Assembly (NCBI GenBank): GCA_944363525.1
Contig: CALVUF010000003.1
Coordinates: 106,306 to 170,305, forward strand
DNA from: an uncultured Bacilli bacterium
Lineage (GTDB): Bacteria > Bacillota_I > Bacilli_A > RFN20 > CAG-826
DNA length: 64,000 nucleotides
Reading direction: 5' to 3'
This document shows positions 8,822 to 17,774 of the stretch, piece by piece. Position numbers and translations under genes: made by a program. Each line of letters starts with the position of its first letter. Positions within the stretch are counted from its first letter, which is position 1. The notes below the pieces were generated by a model that worked only from the letters and a program-made list of their open reading frames with translations, was not told the DNA's origin and did no database searches.

Positions 8822-10528
8822 ATGCCAAAAGAATTACCAGTCTTCGAAAAGTGGCCTTACAAGATTCCCTCCATTAAGGGAGCCTTGAAGAAGATCGAGG
8901 CCGTGACCGAGGAACTCAAAAACGCCGCTTCGGCCAAAGAAGCGATCGCCGCGGTGAAGAAGCACAACCGGATCAGCGATAAGATCAACAATCAGTTCGT
9001 CCTGGTTTCGGTCTGCTATACCATCGACACCACCAACAAGCTGTACAAGAAAGGGATGAACGTCCTTAACGAAGGCAGCCCCCTTATCAGCGCCGCCGAG
9101 AATAAGTATGCGGCCGCTCTTCTCTCTTCGCCCTTTAGGGCTGACCTTGAGAAGAAGTTCGGCTCCTTCCTCTTCACGATGTATGAATATTCCCTCAAAT
9201 CCTTCGACGAGAAGATCGTCGCCGAAGCGGTGGAGGAGAACAAGCTCACCATGGCTTATGACGAGAAGATCGCCTCGGCCCAGATCGAATTCCGGGGCGG
9301 GATCTATAACCTTCCCCAAATGGGCAAGTTCATGGAAGACGTCGACCGCGAGACGAGAAAAGAAGCGGCCGCCGCTTACTATGGCTACCTTTCTTCGATC
9401 AAAGACGAGCTCGAGGATATCTATGATCAACTGGTCAAAGTCCGCGACCGGATGGCTAAGAAGCTTGGCTATCAGTCCTATACCGAACTGGCCTATATCC
9501 GGATGAACCGGTTCGACTATAACGCCGACGACGTCGCCAAATACCGCGATGCCATCCATGATTACGTCACACCTTTGACCGAGAAGATCATGAAGGCCCA
9601 GTACAAGCGGGTCGGGATCAAGAAGCCGGAAGTCTATGACTTAAGCGTCGCCTTCAAGGAAGGCAACCCGATCCCCAAGGGCGACACCGCCTATAAGGTT
9701 GAGATGGCGAAGAAGATGTATACCGCCTTATCGCCCGAGACCGCTTATTTCTTCCCCTACATGGCCGACCATCACGTCTTAGACCTCGAGGCCAAGCCGG
9801 GCAAGCAGTCGGGCGGCTACATGACCTATTTCCCGGTCTATCAGATTCCTTTCATCTTCTCAAACTTCAACGGGACCTCGGGCGACGTCGATGTCTTGAC
9901 CCATGAGTTCGGCCATTCCTTCCAGGCTTACATGGCCCGGAACATCAAGATCCCCGAATACCGGTCCCCGACCATGGAATCCTGCGAGATCGACTCGATG
10001 TCGATGGAGTTCTTCGCCGAACCGTATATGGACCTCTTCTTCGATGAGCCGGTCAAATACCGTTACCTCCACCTCGCTTCCTCCATCACCTTTCTCCCCT
10101 ATGGGGTCACGGTCGATGAGTTCCAACACTGGGTCTATGCCAATCCGGAAGCGACCCCGGCCGAGCGGGATGCCAAGTGGCATGAACTCGAGGAGAAGTA
10201 CACTCCCTATAAAGTCGCGGCCTATGGCGATTGCGAATACATGGCCACCGGCCATCGCTGGCTGACCCAAGCCCATATCTTCGACAATCCCTTCTATTAC
10301 ATCGACTACACCTTAGCCCAGGTCATGGCCTTCGAGTTCTTTAACCTCGATCGGAAGAACCATGCCTTAGCTTGGAAACGCTACCTCAAGCTCTGTGCGA
10401 TGGGCGGCAAATACCCCTTCCGGACTTTGGTCGCCAAATGCCATATGAAAGACCCCTTCCAAGAGGGCGTCATCAAGAAGACCATCGCTCCGTTAGCCAA
10501 GCTCTTGAAGTCCTATACCGTCGACTAA
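8822..10528 (+). CDS. M3-family oligoendopeptidase (PepF/M3-like)
   Basis: 568-residue cytosolic zinc metallopeptidase that should trim oligopeptides. The zinc site is LTHEFGHSFQAY (HEFGH, residues 361-365), with the third ligand in ESCEIDSMSMEF about 28 residues later. The N-terminal half is helical, as expected for M3 enzymes. A strong Shine-Dalgarno and its own promoter precede it. The next gene, convergent, is an M32 carboxypeptidase, so two soluble zinc peptidases sit tail to tail. Confidence 0.93.
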   Translation: MPKELPVFEKWPYKIPSIKGALKKIEAVTEELKNAASAKEAIAAVKKHNRISDKINNQFVLVSVCYTIDTTNKLYKKGMNVLNEGSPLISAAENKYAAALLSSPFRADLEKKFGSFLFTMYEYSLKSFDEKIVAEAVEENKLTMAYDEKIASAQIEFRGGIYNLPQMGKFMEDVDRETRKEAAAAYYGYLSSIKDELEDIYDQLVKVRDRMAKKLGYQSYTELAYIRMNRFDYNADDVAKYRDAIHDYVTPLTEKIMKAQYKRVGIKKPEVYDLSVAFKEGNPIPKGDTAYKVEMAKKMYTALSPETAYFFPYMADHHVLDLEAKPGKQSGGYMTYFPVYQIPFIFSNFNGTSGDVDVLTHEFGHSFQAYMARNIKIPEYRSPTMESCEIDSMSMEFFAEPYMDLFFDEPVKYRYLHLASSITFLPYGVTVDEFQHWVYANPEATPAERDAKWHELEEKYTPYKVAAYGDCEYMATGHRWLTQAHIFDNPFYYIDYTLAQVMAFEFFNLDRKNHALAWKRYLKLCAMGGKYPFRTLVAKCHMKDPFQEGVIKKTIAPLAKLLKSYTVD

Positions 10529-10551
10529 GGAAAACAAAAAGGCAGACAAAA

Positions 10552-10575
10552 GGGCCGCGAAATGCGGTCCTTTTT
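10552..10575 (+). terminator. terminator after the M3 peptidase
   Basis: GGGCCGC / GCGGTCC stem (one G-T pair) with loop GAAAT, followed by TTTTT. On the minus strand the same hairpin is followed by TTTTG, so it could work in both directions. Confidence 0.88.
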
Positions 10576-10576
10576 G

Positions 10577-10770
10577 CCTAGGAAGTTGGACCTCGAAGAG
10601 GATCGCAGCCCCCGATAAAGCCGCAATACCCTCGAGGTCAAACTTTTTGGAGCCGTGGTGCCTAGCTTCCCTCTCGCTAGCGGCTGGGTGTTGGCTTGTT
10701 GCCGGCGCGTGGTGGCCGCGCTCTCCTTTCCTTTTTATCTTCATCGCCGAAGGGCGAATCAATAAACGAA
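10577..10770 (-). other. structured intergenic region, possible minus-strand ncRNA
   Basis: No gene, but several strong inverted repeats. A long imperfect hairpin has outer arms TTGGACCTCGA (10586-10596) and TCGAGGTCAA (10632-10641) and further pairing inside. CTAGC (10662-10666) pairs with GCTAG (10676-10680), and there is a GCGCG-type hairpin near 10708-10724. A possible minus-strand promoter reads TTGATT, 17 bp, GATAAA around 10730-10758, and the terminator at 10552 would end such a transcript. I do not recognise SRP, RNase P, tmRNA or T-box signatures. Confidence 0.35.
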
Positions 10771-12243
10771 CTACTTGATTGGATACTTACTATCCAAATA
10801 ACGGATAAAGGGCTCGGCCGATAACGGCTTGCCGGTCACCTGCTTAATCCAGCTATCCCCTGATAGGCAATCGTAGGGGAAGTCATGCTCTTGCAGCCAG
10901 CTAAGGATGGGTTTGAGGTCGCCTTGTTTTTCTTGTTCGGCGACATCGATATCCTTTTTCATCCGTTCAAGGATCTGGGCACCATAGAGGTTACCTAGTG
11001 CATAAGCCGGGAAATAGCCGAAGGACCCGTCGGTCCAATGAATGTCTTGAAGGATGCCATGGAGGTCATCATTAGGTTCAACCCCGAGGTAATGGGCGTA
11101 TTTCTCTTTCCAGGCTTGCTTAGCGTCTTTGGGCGAAAGTTGGCCGTTGATTAAATCCCTTTCGATCTCGTAACGGATGATGATGTGGAGTGAGTAGGTA
11201 AGTTCATCGGCTTCGGTCCGGATGAGGGAGAGGCAGACTTGATTGAGATGGCGGTAGAAGTCACGTTGGCTCACTTCTAAGGGTTCGCCTTTAATCTCCT
11301 CGATCATCTTCATGATGGTCGGGACCAATTCGTAGCTGCGGCCTAAGAGATTCTCAAAGAAGCGGGAATGAGTCTCACAGTTGGCCATCGAAGCCGAATT
11401 CTCCAAATACAAATCGAAATGGTTTTGGTCCCAGCCTTGAAATTGGAGGCAATGCCCGCCTTCGTGGAAGGCGGTGAAAAGGCTTGACCGCCAATCCGCG
11501 GGACCAAAACGGTTGGTCAATCTGGAATCGCCGATCCCAAGGAAATCGGAGAAGGGGTGGATGGATTCGCTGCTGGCCCCGGATTGGAAGTCGAAGCCGA
11601 TTAGTGCCAAGGCTTTCTTAGCCAGTTTTTTCTGTTCGCTGACCGACAGGGTCGGCATGATAACGTAATTAAGGGTCCGCGGGGTTCGGGCGACTTGCTC
11701 GAGTTTTTGCTTGATGAATTCCCCTAAACGGGAGAAGACGGCATCAAGGTCTTTCTCCTTCAATCCGATATCGGAACGGTACAGGCAGACCTCGTATAAA
11801 CTCGATTCGTCTTTCCGGCGATACTCCGCTTCCTTTTGCGCGGAGGCGACCACTTTTTCGAAGTAGGGGAGATAGTACTCGTAGGAATTGAGTTCGCGGG
11901 CTTTTCGCCAAGCGACAAGGGAACGGCTGTAGGATTTACGGATAGCCGCTCTTTCCTCGGCGGTGGTTGTCAATAGGTAATTGACTTCCCGGAGGTGGAT
12001 ATCGACGAGCCGACGTTCATAGGGATTGAGGTTTTCCTTATCCAGTTCGAACAGTTTGTTTTGGAATTCATCGTCAGCGTAAATTTCGTCAATCTTCTGC
12101 TGAAGGAAGGGGAGGAGCTCGGCTTCGCCTTCCTGGCCGTTAGCCGGGCAGATGGTCTCCAAATCGAAATTGACGATCGAAAGGAGACGCCGGTAACGCC
12201 GCAGGGTCACGAGGTATGGTTTAAGCGATCCGATTTTATTCAT
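10771..12243 (-). CDS. M32-family metallocarboxypeptidase (Taq carboxypeptidase-like)
   Basis: 490 residues, the normal family length. The zinc motif is FTAFHEGGHCLQF (HEGGH, residues 260-264), followed by the family box NCETHSRFFENLLGRS, whose Glu is the third ligand. M32 enzymes remove C-terminal residues from peptides in the cytosol. The family's usual HESQS box is varied here to CETHS, keeping Glu and Ser. It has its own promoter and is convergent with the M3 peptidase. Confidence 0.92.
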   Translation of the reverse strand: MNKIGSLKPYLVTLRRYRRLLSIVNFDLETICPANGQEGEAELLPFLQQKIDEIYADDEFQNKLFELDKENLNPYERRLVDIHLREVNYLLTTTAEERAAIRKSYSRSLVAWRKARELNSYEYYLPYFEKVVASAQKEAEYRRKDESSLYEVCLYRSDIGLKEKDLDAVFSRLGEFIKQKLEQVARTPRTLNYVIMPTLSVSEQKKLAKKALALIGFDFQSGASSESIHPFSDFLGIGDSRLTNRFGPADWRSSLFTAFHEGGHCLQFQGWDQNHFDLYLENSASMANCETHSRFFENLLGRSYELVPTIMKMIEEIKGEPLEVSQRDFYRHLNQVCLSLIRTEADELTYSLHIIIRYEIERDLINGQLSPKDAKQAWKEKYAHYLGVEPNDDLHGILQDIHWTDGSFGYFPAYALGNLYGAQILERMKKDIDVAEQEKQGDLKPILSWLQEHDFPYDCLSGDSWIKQVTGKPLSAEPFIRYLDSKYPIK

Positions 12244-12264
12244 ATCTTTGGCTCAACCGGGCTA

Positions 12265-12292
12265 ATTGTACGCCTTATTTGACGTCTATCAA
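12265..12292 (-). promoter_or_regulatory. promoter of the M32 peptidase
   Basis: On the minus strand TTGATA (12292-12287), 16 bp, then TACAAT (12270-12265). The ATG is 21 nt after the -10 box. Confidence 0.7.
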
Positions 12293-12551
12293 AAAGAAAA
12301 ATTGGCCTTCAATCGACATTTTCGACAGGTGTTTCTGGTTATCGCTTTAGCGAAGGGCCAATTTGGCGGTGGGAAATTTACGTTAAAAATATTTCCATAC
12401 TTAATTAAAACATACCCGAACGGGTGTTATCTTGACGCGATGAGACTCCTCTTTTCCTTTGTTTGTTGACCGCGAAATTGGATGTCGATGAGCAGGGTTT
12501 TAACCCCTCTTTGAGTACGGTCATATCTTCCTTAAGGAGGGCAAGTAGTTT
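12293..12551. other. AT-rich intergenic region before the GH31 gene
   Basis: No coding evidence. It carries small inverted repeats (TCGCTTTAGCGA near 12345; ACCCG/CGGGT near 12415) and a good Shine-Dalgarno (GGAGG, 12536-12540) for the next gene. No clear -35/-10 pair could be chosen. Confidence 0.5.
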
Positions 12552-14489
12552 ATGATTAAGGCTATGATTAAACGCCTCGTTTTTGGTAAGCCCTTTCCCA
12601 CCGGCGCCGTTCTCACCCCGATCGATCCGGTGGATAAATACCCCAATCTAAACGTCAACGAAAACAATGGTTACGATTTAATTTACCCCCTGGGCGCGAA
12701 GACTAAGATCCTCGGCTTAGGCGAAGCGACCGGGCCGGTTAATAAGCGGGGGATGCTCAAGATCAGTTTGAATTCCGATACCGCCCATCACGATGATGAC
12801 AATTACTCCCTTTATTCATCACACAACTTCATTTTGCTCGAGGGTGATACCCATTTAGGAATTTTCGTCGACTCGGCGGCGCGGGTGGTCTTCGATCTCG
12901 GCCATAGCGACCCAAACCTTTTGCAGATCCATAGCGACCATCCTTTCTCCCTTTACCTTATCGAAGGCGATAATAGCGATGCTATTTGTCAGGAGTTCCG
13001 TTCCATTATCGGGGAAAGCTATATCCCGCCTTTATGGGGCTTTGGTTATGGTCAGAGCCGGTTTTCCTATTTTAGTCAGACGGAAACGCTGAAAGTCGCG
13101 AAGAAATACCGGAAGCATCGTCTTCCCTTGGATTATATCTGCCTCGATATCCATTACATGGAGAAGTTCGAGGACTTCACCTTCAATAAGGAACGGTTCA
13201 CCGATGTCCCAGAATTGACTAAGGAATTGAAGGGATCCTATGGCGTCCATCTCGTCCCGATCGTCGATGCTGGTATCAAAGTCCAACCGGGCTCTCCGGC
13301 TTATGAAGACGGGATCAAAGGGGATTACTTCGTCACCAACAAGGAAGGGAAGCCATTTCAAGCTAAGGTTTGGCCGGGGATGACCCATTTCGTCGATTTC
13401 TTAAAAGATGGGGCAAGTGAATTCTTTGGGAAGCAATTCGAATTTTATGCCCAACAAGGAATCGACGGGTTCTGGCTTGATATGAACGAACCTTCGATTT
13501 TTGCCTCCGAATATTCCCTTAACCGTCCAAAAGCGGATAAGAAGAAAGAAGGCGGGCCCTATTGGGAAGGGAATGGCTTCCTTTCGGATTACCAATCCTT
13601 CTTCCACGATTATCAGGGAACCAAGATCAACCATTATGATGTCCATAACCTTTATGGAGGTTTGCTTTCTAAAGCGGTCTATGAGTGGGGCGCCGCTTAC
13701 TTTGGCCATCGCTTCTTTTCCTTTGGACGCTCTACCTATATCGGTAGCCATCGTTATGGGGGGATTTGGACTGGCGATAATCATTCGGGCTACGACCACC
13801 TCTTGCTCAACATTCGGATGATGCCGGGGCTTAATATGGCCGGTTTCCTCTTCTCTGGGGCCGACACCGGTGGCTTCGGCGGCAATTGCTCAAGGGATCT
13901 TTTGCTCCGTTGGCTCCAGTTCTCGATCTTTACCCCGTTATTGAGGAACCATTCGGCCATTTTCACCAAACGGCAGGAATGCTATGCCTATCGTGGCCGG
14001 AAAGACTTTCGGACCGTCTTGGGTCTTCGTTATCGTCTTCTCCCCTATATCTACAGCGAGTATCTACGCTGCGTAAAACAAAACGATCTTCTGTTTAAAC
14101 CCTTGAGCTTCCTTTATCCTGATGATCCTAAAGCCGTCGATATTGAGGATGAGTTGCTCTTTGGCGATGGTTTATTGCTTTGCCCAATCCATGAGAAGGC
14201 GAAGGGGCGGCACGTCTATCTCCCCGAAGCCATGACCTTAGTTCGCTATGATGGCGAAGACTTCCATACCGAATCTTATGAAGCTGGCGAGCATTATCTT
14301 TCCTATTCGACGAAGGAGGTTTGTTTTTTCCTGCGTCCTGGCAAATCGTTTATTTATGGCGATTTCGTTTTGGCGACTTCAGAGGTTGATTTAACCGCGG
14401 TCAAAAAGATTGGCGACGCCCCTTATACCCAGTATTTCGATGATGGGATTTCTCTTGATAGTTCAACCTTGCAAAAACGGGATATTTGA
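12552..14489 (+). CDS. GH31 alpha-glucosidase family glycoside hydrolase
   Basis: 645 residues, no signal peptide, so intracellular. The GH31 core shows GFGYGQSRFSY, the nucleophile box GFWLDMNEPSIF (Asp at residue 310), the acid/base region WTGDNHSGYDHL (Asp near residue 409) and MAGFLFSGADTGGFGG. A beta-rich C-terminal region follows. Expected activity is release of glucose from alpha-glucosides; exact linkage cannot be read. It is slightly shorter than many family members. Downstream lies a decayed gene and the foreign island. Confidence 0.92.
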   Translation: MIKAMIKRLVFGKPFPTGAVLTPIDPVDKYPNLNVNENNGYDLIYPLGAKTKILGLGEATGPVNKRGMLKISLNSDTAHHDDDNYSLYSSHNFILLEGDTHLGIFVDSAARVVFDLGHSDPNLLQIHSDHPFSLYLIEGDNSDAICQEFRSIIGESYIPPLWGFGYGQSRFSYFSQTETLKVAKKYRKHRLPLDYICLDIHYMEKFEDFTFNKERFTDVPELTKELKGSYGVHLVPIVDAGIKVQPGSPAYEDGIKGDYFVTNKEGKPFQAKVWPGMTHFVDFLKDGASEFFGKQFEFYAQQGIDGFWLDMNEPSIFASEYSLNRPKADKKKEGGPYWEGNGFLSDYQSFFHDYQGTKINHYDVHNLYGGLLSKAVYEWGAAYFGHRFFSFGRSTYIGSHRYGGIWTGDNHSGYDHLLLNIRMMPGLNMAGFLFSGADTGGFGGNCSRDLLLRWLQFSIFTPLLRNHSAIFTKRQECYAYRGRKDFRTVLGLRYRLLPYIYSEYLRCVKQNDLLFKPLSFLYPDDPKAVDIEDELLFGDGLLLCPIHEKAKGRHVYLPEAMTLVRYDGEDFHTESYEAGEHYLSYSTKEVCFFLRPGKSFIYGDFVLATSEVDLTAVKKIGDAPYTQYFDDGISLDSSTLQKRDI

Positions 14490-14573
14490 ATAGGAAAGTC
14501 CGCAATCGAAAGTTATTCGGCACGATTTTTGGTTTGGCCACTTCTCGGTATTCAACGGTCGTTAGTCCTGCTT

Positions 14574-15399
14574 TCAGTTTAGTTTTCCAACTCCAGCCCC
14601 GATGTTATGGCCTTCAAGCAGATATTGCTTGAGCGCTTTTTGCAAGCTGGTTTGTTCGGGATAATGACGGGGATCGCTATCTAAAGTTTTGAATATCCAT
14701 AGGCGGTAGCTGTCATCATCGAAGGTTTCGACGATATCGAATAGACTTCGGAAACGGGCGAGGTTGGAATCGGGTTTAAGAAAAAGCAAAAGCTTCGGTT
14801 CCATTAGGTAGGATTCGCAGAGGAATTGAGCGCTCCTATAGGCCGGGAAATATTCGGCGAAGAAGTTTATTGGCCCCGAGGAATGAGGCCTTCATTTCGC
14901 TTATGTCGAAGGCAGCATCGCTTGGGATATGGATGGAGACGTTGCCATCATCGAGCAATTCGTATTCCAGTTGGCCGATTCGGAAGAGTTCTAGAGTAAG
15001 TTCGCGGTTGACCCAAATGGCTCGGTCGAAACGGTATTCGCCGTAAAGCTTTTGCTTTCATCCAAGAAACGAGGTAGGCAAGCAAAGGTTGCAGCGAATA
15101 TCTCCATCTTCTGCTTTTGATATTGTTTATAGGCGTTGAGGCTTAGGAGAAGGACGAGCCTCAATGTCCTCATCCCGTCTTGATCGCGAAGTTGATCTTG
15201 GAGGAGCCTAAAGTCACTGCTCTTGTTCCTCAAGACTTTAAGGTAATAATCTTGACTTGGGATGTTAGGCCACTCATTGAACAAAAAATCCTCAGCCCTC
15301 GCCGCCACTTCGACATCAAGGCCAAGGAGATGAATGAGCCAATCGATTTTTCTTTGATCGGCCGATTCATGTTTTTTTGCGGTTTGTAAAATGAATTAC
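14574..15399 (-). pseudogene. frameshifted acyltransferase remnant (GNAT_C / NAT_N-type)
   Basis: Joining three frames gives one continuous protein. It runs from ILQTAKKHE at the right edge, shifts frame near 15041-15055 into KLYGEYRFDRAIW and then FRIGQLEYEL, and shifts again near 14855-14880 into FFAEYFPAYRSAQFLCESYL and LKPDSNLARFRSLF. The string FRLGxLEFEL - HIPSxAxF - CESxL - PDSNxxxFxxxF is that of the acyltransferase-domain proteins with a GNAT-like C-terminal domain found in many Firmicutes. The frame is open to about 15394 and hits a stop just inside the AT-rich repeat at 15391, so the N-terminus is lost at the island boundary. Base composition resembles the host. Confidence 0.75.
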
Positions 15400-15480
15400 G
15401 TATTTTGATACAGTTGCAACCCCTAGTTATAAATTGCAACCCCTTTAACAACTTTGCGACCCCTATATAAAGTTGAGGAT
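15391..15480 (+). repeat. end repeat C, copy 1 (20-bp iterons)
   Basis: It starts ATGAATTACGTATTTTGATA and then holds three units at exactly 20-bp spacing: TTGCAACCCC at 15414 and 15434 and TTGCGACCCC at 15454. Copy 2 is at 17181-17275 in the same orientation. The subterminal TTTTGATACAG (15403-15413) is inverted relative to CTGTATCAAA in repeat A. Confidence 0.75.
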
Positions 15481-15684
15481 TTATCACATATTTTAGCGTT
15501 ATGCCCCGATTGAATTTTGAAAAGGTTGAATTTTACAAAATTCGCACGGGATGACTGCAGGCTTTAATAATGCGACTTTTTCGAAGGACATAAAAAAGCG
15601 CTAACGCTTTTATACGTGAACGCCTTAATTTTGCTATTTAGTTTTCTTCGTTTTAGTCTTTGTCTTTTAACTACATTCGGTGGC

Positions 15685-16911
15685 TTAATCCGTTGTTGCC
15701 TTACCGCCAGTTTCGGATATATCGCCTTTTAGAAGTGTGCCCGTAAATTTGCCACGTTTTACATCATTTAAAACTTTATATTGGCCCGCATTTAAGTTTT
15801 CTATCAGTTTTGTATCGTCATTGTTTTTTTCTGCTTCTTTAATTAATATGGTAATTTCTTCATAGCTGTTCTCTGTTAAATTCATAACTACTATTCGTTT
15901 TGTCTTACCTAATGTTGTATCTTCCGTCGATTCATAGTCCCTTATAATAAATGAACGGGTATTCTCGTCAACCGCAGAAATCAAGCCTTCAGCAGCAAGT
16001 TTCTCATTAACCGCATCCAATAATACTTTTCGCATCTCTTGTATTGTAGGGTCATAACCAAAAGCATATTCAATAGAATATTTGGCGTTGACATAAGTAG
16101 TCCCTCTGTCGAATGCTTCGTCAAGTTTTGCGGCGTCAGGGTTTTCGGTTAACAAATCCTGTAAAGTTATTTCCGTTTTAGGTTCAACGCAAGATATTCT
16201 GTAAAGCGTCGAAATTATTGCGTTATCGTAGAAGAAATGTAGTTTTATGCAATCGATAATACCGTTTTTATCGCTATCAACGACTTCCCATTGATCGATT
16301 TGAACACAATTTACATCGTAATTATTACTAAGTGTTTTATACAGCATATCTTCGAGCAAATGGTCGTTCAATGTTTTTACAACGATTGCCTGATACTTTT
16401 CGTTACCCTCCTGCATAAGCTCTTCCGAAGTAGTCGGAGGAGTTTTTTCGGGTATAGTCTCATAACCGCACACGCAAACACCGTCAGCATTATATTCATG
16501 TTCCGCTTTGCCGTTTATCTCGTCGCAATTTTCGCACTTGTGCCAATGGTGGGTTTCATCGTTTTTCCATTCATCCGAAAAGGTGTGTTCGGTTGTTGCG
16601 ACTTCTTCCATTTTTGTCGCATTGCACACCGTACAAGTATAGGTCTTTTCGCCCTTTGCCGTGCAGGTCGGCGCCATGGTAATCGTGCCGTTATCCCAAG
16701 TATGCGCGGCTTTGTCCGTTACCTCGTCACAGTCCGCGCCCGTGCAGGCGTGCCAATGCTCTGTTTCGTTATGTGACCATTGCTCCGAATAGGTATGCGT
16801 ATGCGTGCCGCTCCCGTCCGTGGTTTCGTTACCGCCGTTACAAGCCGTAAAAGAGAACATAAAAACAACGCTCATTGCAGCAGTTATTAACGCAAGCAGT
16901 TTCTTTTTCAT
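15685..16911 (-). CDS. secreted lipoprotein with Cys/His-rich tandem repeats
   Basis: 408 residues. A lipoprotein signal peptide ends in the lipobox FTAC. Residues about 35-150 hold repeats of the form HTYSEQW...TEHWHAC...CDE..KAAHTW, with CxxC pairs (CTVC, CENC, CVCG), a pattern common in surface proteins of gut Clostridia. The C-terminal 250 residues are unrecognised and lysine/glutamate-rich. A GGAGG Shine-Dalgarno precedes the ATG. Codon use is AT-richer than the core genes, and it is the only gene of cassette 1, so it is probably acquired. Function is unknown; metal or carbohydrate contact is only a guess. Confidence 0.85.
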   Translation of the reverse strand: MKKKLLALITAAMSVVFMFSFTACNGGNETTDGSGTHTHTYSEQWSHNETEHWHACTGADCDEVTDKAAHTWDNGTITMAPTCTAKGEKTYTCTVCNATKMEEVATTEHTFSDEWKNDETHHWHKCENCDEINGKAEHEYNADGVCVCGYETIPEKTPPTTSEELMQEGNEKYQAIVVKTLNDHLLEDMLYKTLSNNYDVNCVQIDQWEVVDSDKNGIIDCIKLHFFYDNAIISTLYRISCVEPKTEITLQDLLTENPDAAKLDEAFDRGTTYVNAKYSIEYAFGYDPTIQEMRKVLLDAVNEKLAAEGLISAVDENTRSFIIRDYESTEDTTLGKTKRIVVMNLTENSYEEITILIKEAEKNNDDTKLIENLNAGQYKVLNDVKRGKFTGTLLKGDISETGGKATTD

Positions 16912-16995
16912 AATAAAGCCTCCCTTACCTTGCTAATCAGTATTACAACACAAAAGAGTGAAGATTTCGATATAAATGAGGAACTTTTGTGCGAT

Positions 16996-17183
16996 AAAAA
17001 GTTTATTGTGGTATAAAAAGTTTGTTGTGCAAAATCACGCTCTTAAACATCTTTAAATAAAGATAAGCAAAATCTTTAATTACGCCTATTTTATGTTAAA
17101 TATCTGCTAATTTTTGTCAATTTTGATACAAAAAAAGGCTTGGTAAGCAATATTTACTGTATCAAACCTATGCTTCTAATATG
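16996..17183 (+). repeat. end repeat A, copy 1 (188 bp)
   Basis: 188 bp matching 19598-19785 in the same orientation and with identical length. Shared blocks include AAAAAGTTTATTGTG at the left, TTATGTTAAATATCTGCTAA in the middle, TGTATCAAACC and AATATG at the right end. Read on the minus strand it carries a terminator-like hairpin followed by seven Ts (17168-17130) and then about 19-bp units of the form CACAAYAAACTTTTTAT. Confidence 0.85.
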
Positions 17184-17275
17184 AAATTGATTACTTATTT
17201 TGATGCGGTTGCGCGACCCCCTATTGAATTTTGAAACCCCAGTATTACTTTTGCGACCCCCTATGAGTTGGATAC
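17181..17275 (+). repeat. end repeat C, copy 2
   Basis: It starts ATGAAATTGATTACTTATTT and carries TTTTGATGCGG (17198-17208), then TTGCGCGACCCCC, TTGAAACCCC and TTGCGACCCCC at about 20-22-bp spacing. It matches 15391-15480. Confidence 0.7.
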
Positions 17276-17368
17276 TTTTAAACCTATATCTGATTTGCCG
17301 TTTTCTTATCTGATGACTTTGAATCAATGTATATATATTTATATTCCCATTTCATGTGATACCCTTTT

Positions 17369-17670
17369 CTAGTTTTTAAGCAATATTTTCTCTAATCTGT
17401 GCATCAACTGATAAGTCGTTCCGTCTTCTTTTTTGTGAGTGATGTCTTCGATTGCCTGGCTAAGAATTTCCTTTTTTGGAAGGCTTGGCATTATTTGGCA
17501 CTTCTTCCCCTGTGGTAATATCGATTATCTATAAAGTGCCATCTTCTCTTGTGGTCGAGCGATACGAATGACCATTAAGGCTGCAAGAAAACTCAATGTC
17601 TTTGAAATGGTGTCTATTAGAGGCTAGATATCTGTTTTCCTCAGCTGTTTCTTCGTCATTCAATTCCTCT
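17369..17670 (-). pseudogene. decayed coding stretch of unknown origin
   Basis: Within the 17276-17774 gap the minus strand has two coding-like pieces in different frames: one reading EETAEENRYLASNRHHFKDI (about 17670-17540) and one reading ILSQAIEDITHKKEDGTTYQ and ending at a TAG at 17371-17369. Both are interrupted by stops. I do not recognise the family. The remainder of the gap holds nothing clear. Confidence 0.35.
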
Positions 17671-17774
17671 ATTGACCGTCAGCCAACGAAGATTATATTA
17701 AAGAAACAGGGGTCAAGTATTTTTTCTTGAGATCCCAATTTTTGTAATGTTTTTTACCCATTCGCCTGTGGCGA

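Larger units (their letters stand above)
15391..17183. mobile_element. putative cassette-like element 1 (C repeat - lipoprotein gene - A repeat)
   Basis: AT-rich segment bounded on the left by repeat C and on the right by repeat A, directly abutting a second segment of the same layout. Cargo is one lipoprotein gene with clostridial-type Cys/His repeats. No recombinase or transposase is encoded. The boundaries both fall at an ATG trinucleotide. The mobile nature is inferred from the repeat order and atypical composition. Confidence 0.5.

Noticed and set aside
10577..10770. SRP RNA, RNase P RNA, tmRNA or T-box in this gap
   Set aside because: None of their conserved motifs (for example GGAAGGAAGCAGC, GAGGAAAGUCC or TGGNACCGCG) is present on either strand.
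15414..15480. Three evenly spaced TTGCRACCCC repeats considered as a short CRISPR array
   Set aside because: The unit plus gap is only 20 bp, the gaps are 10 nt, and no cas gene is near; iterons or protein-binding sites fit better.
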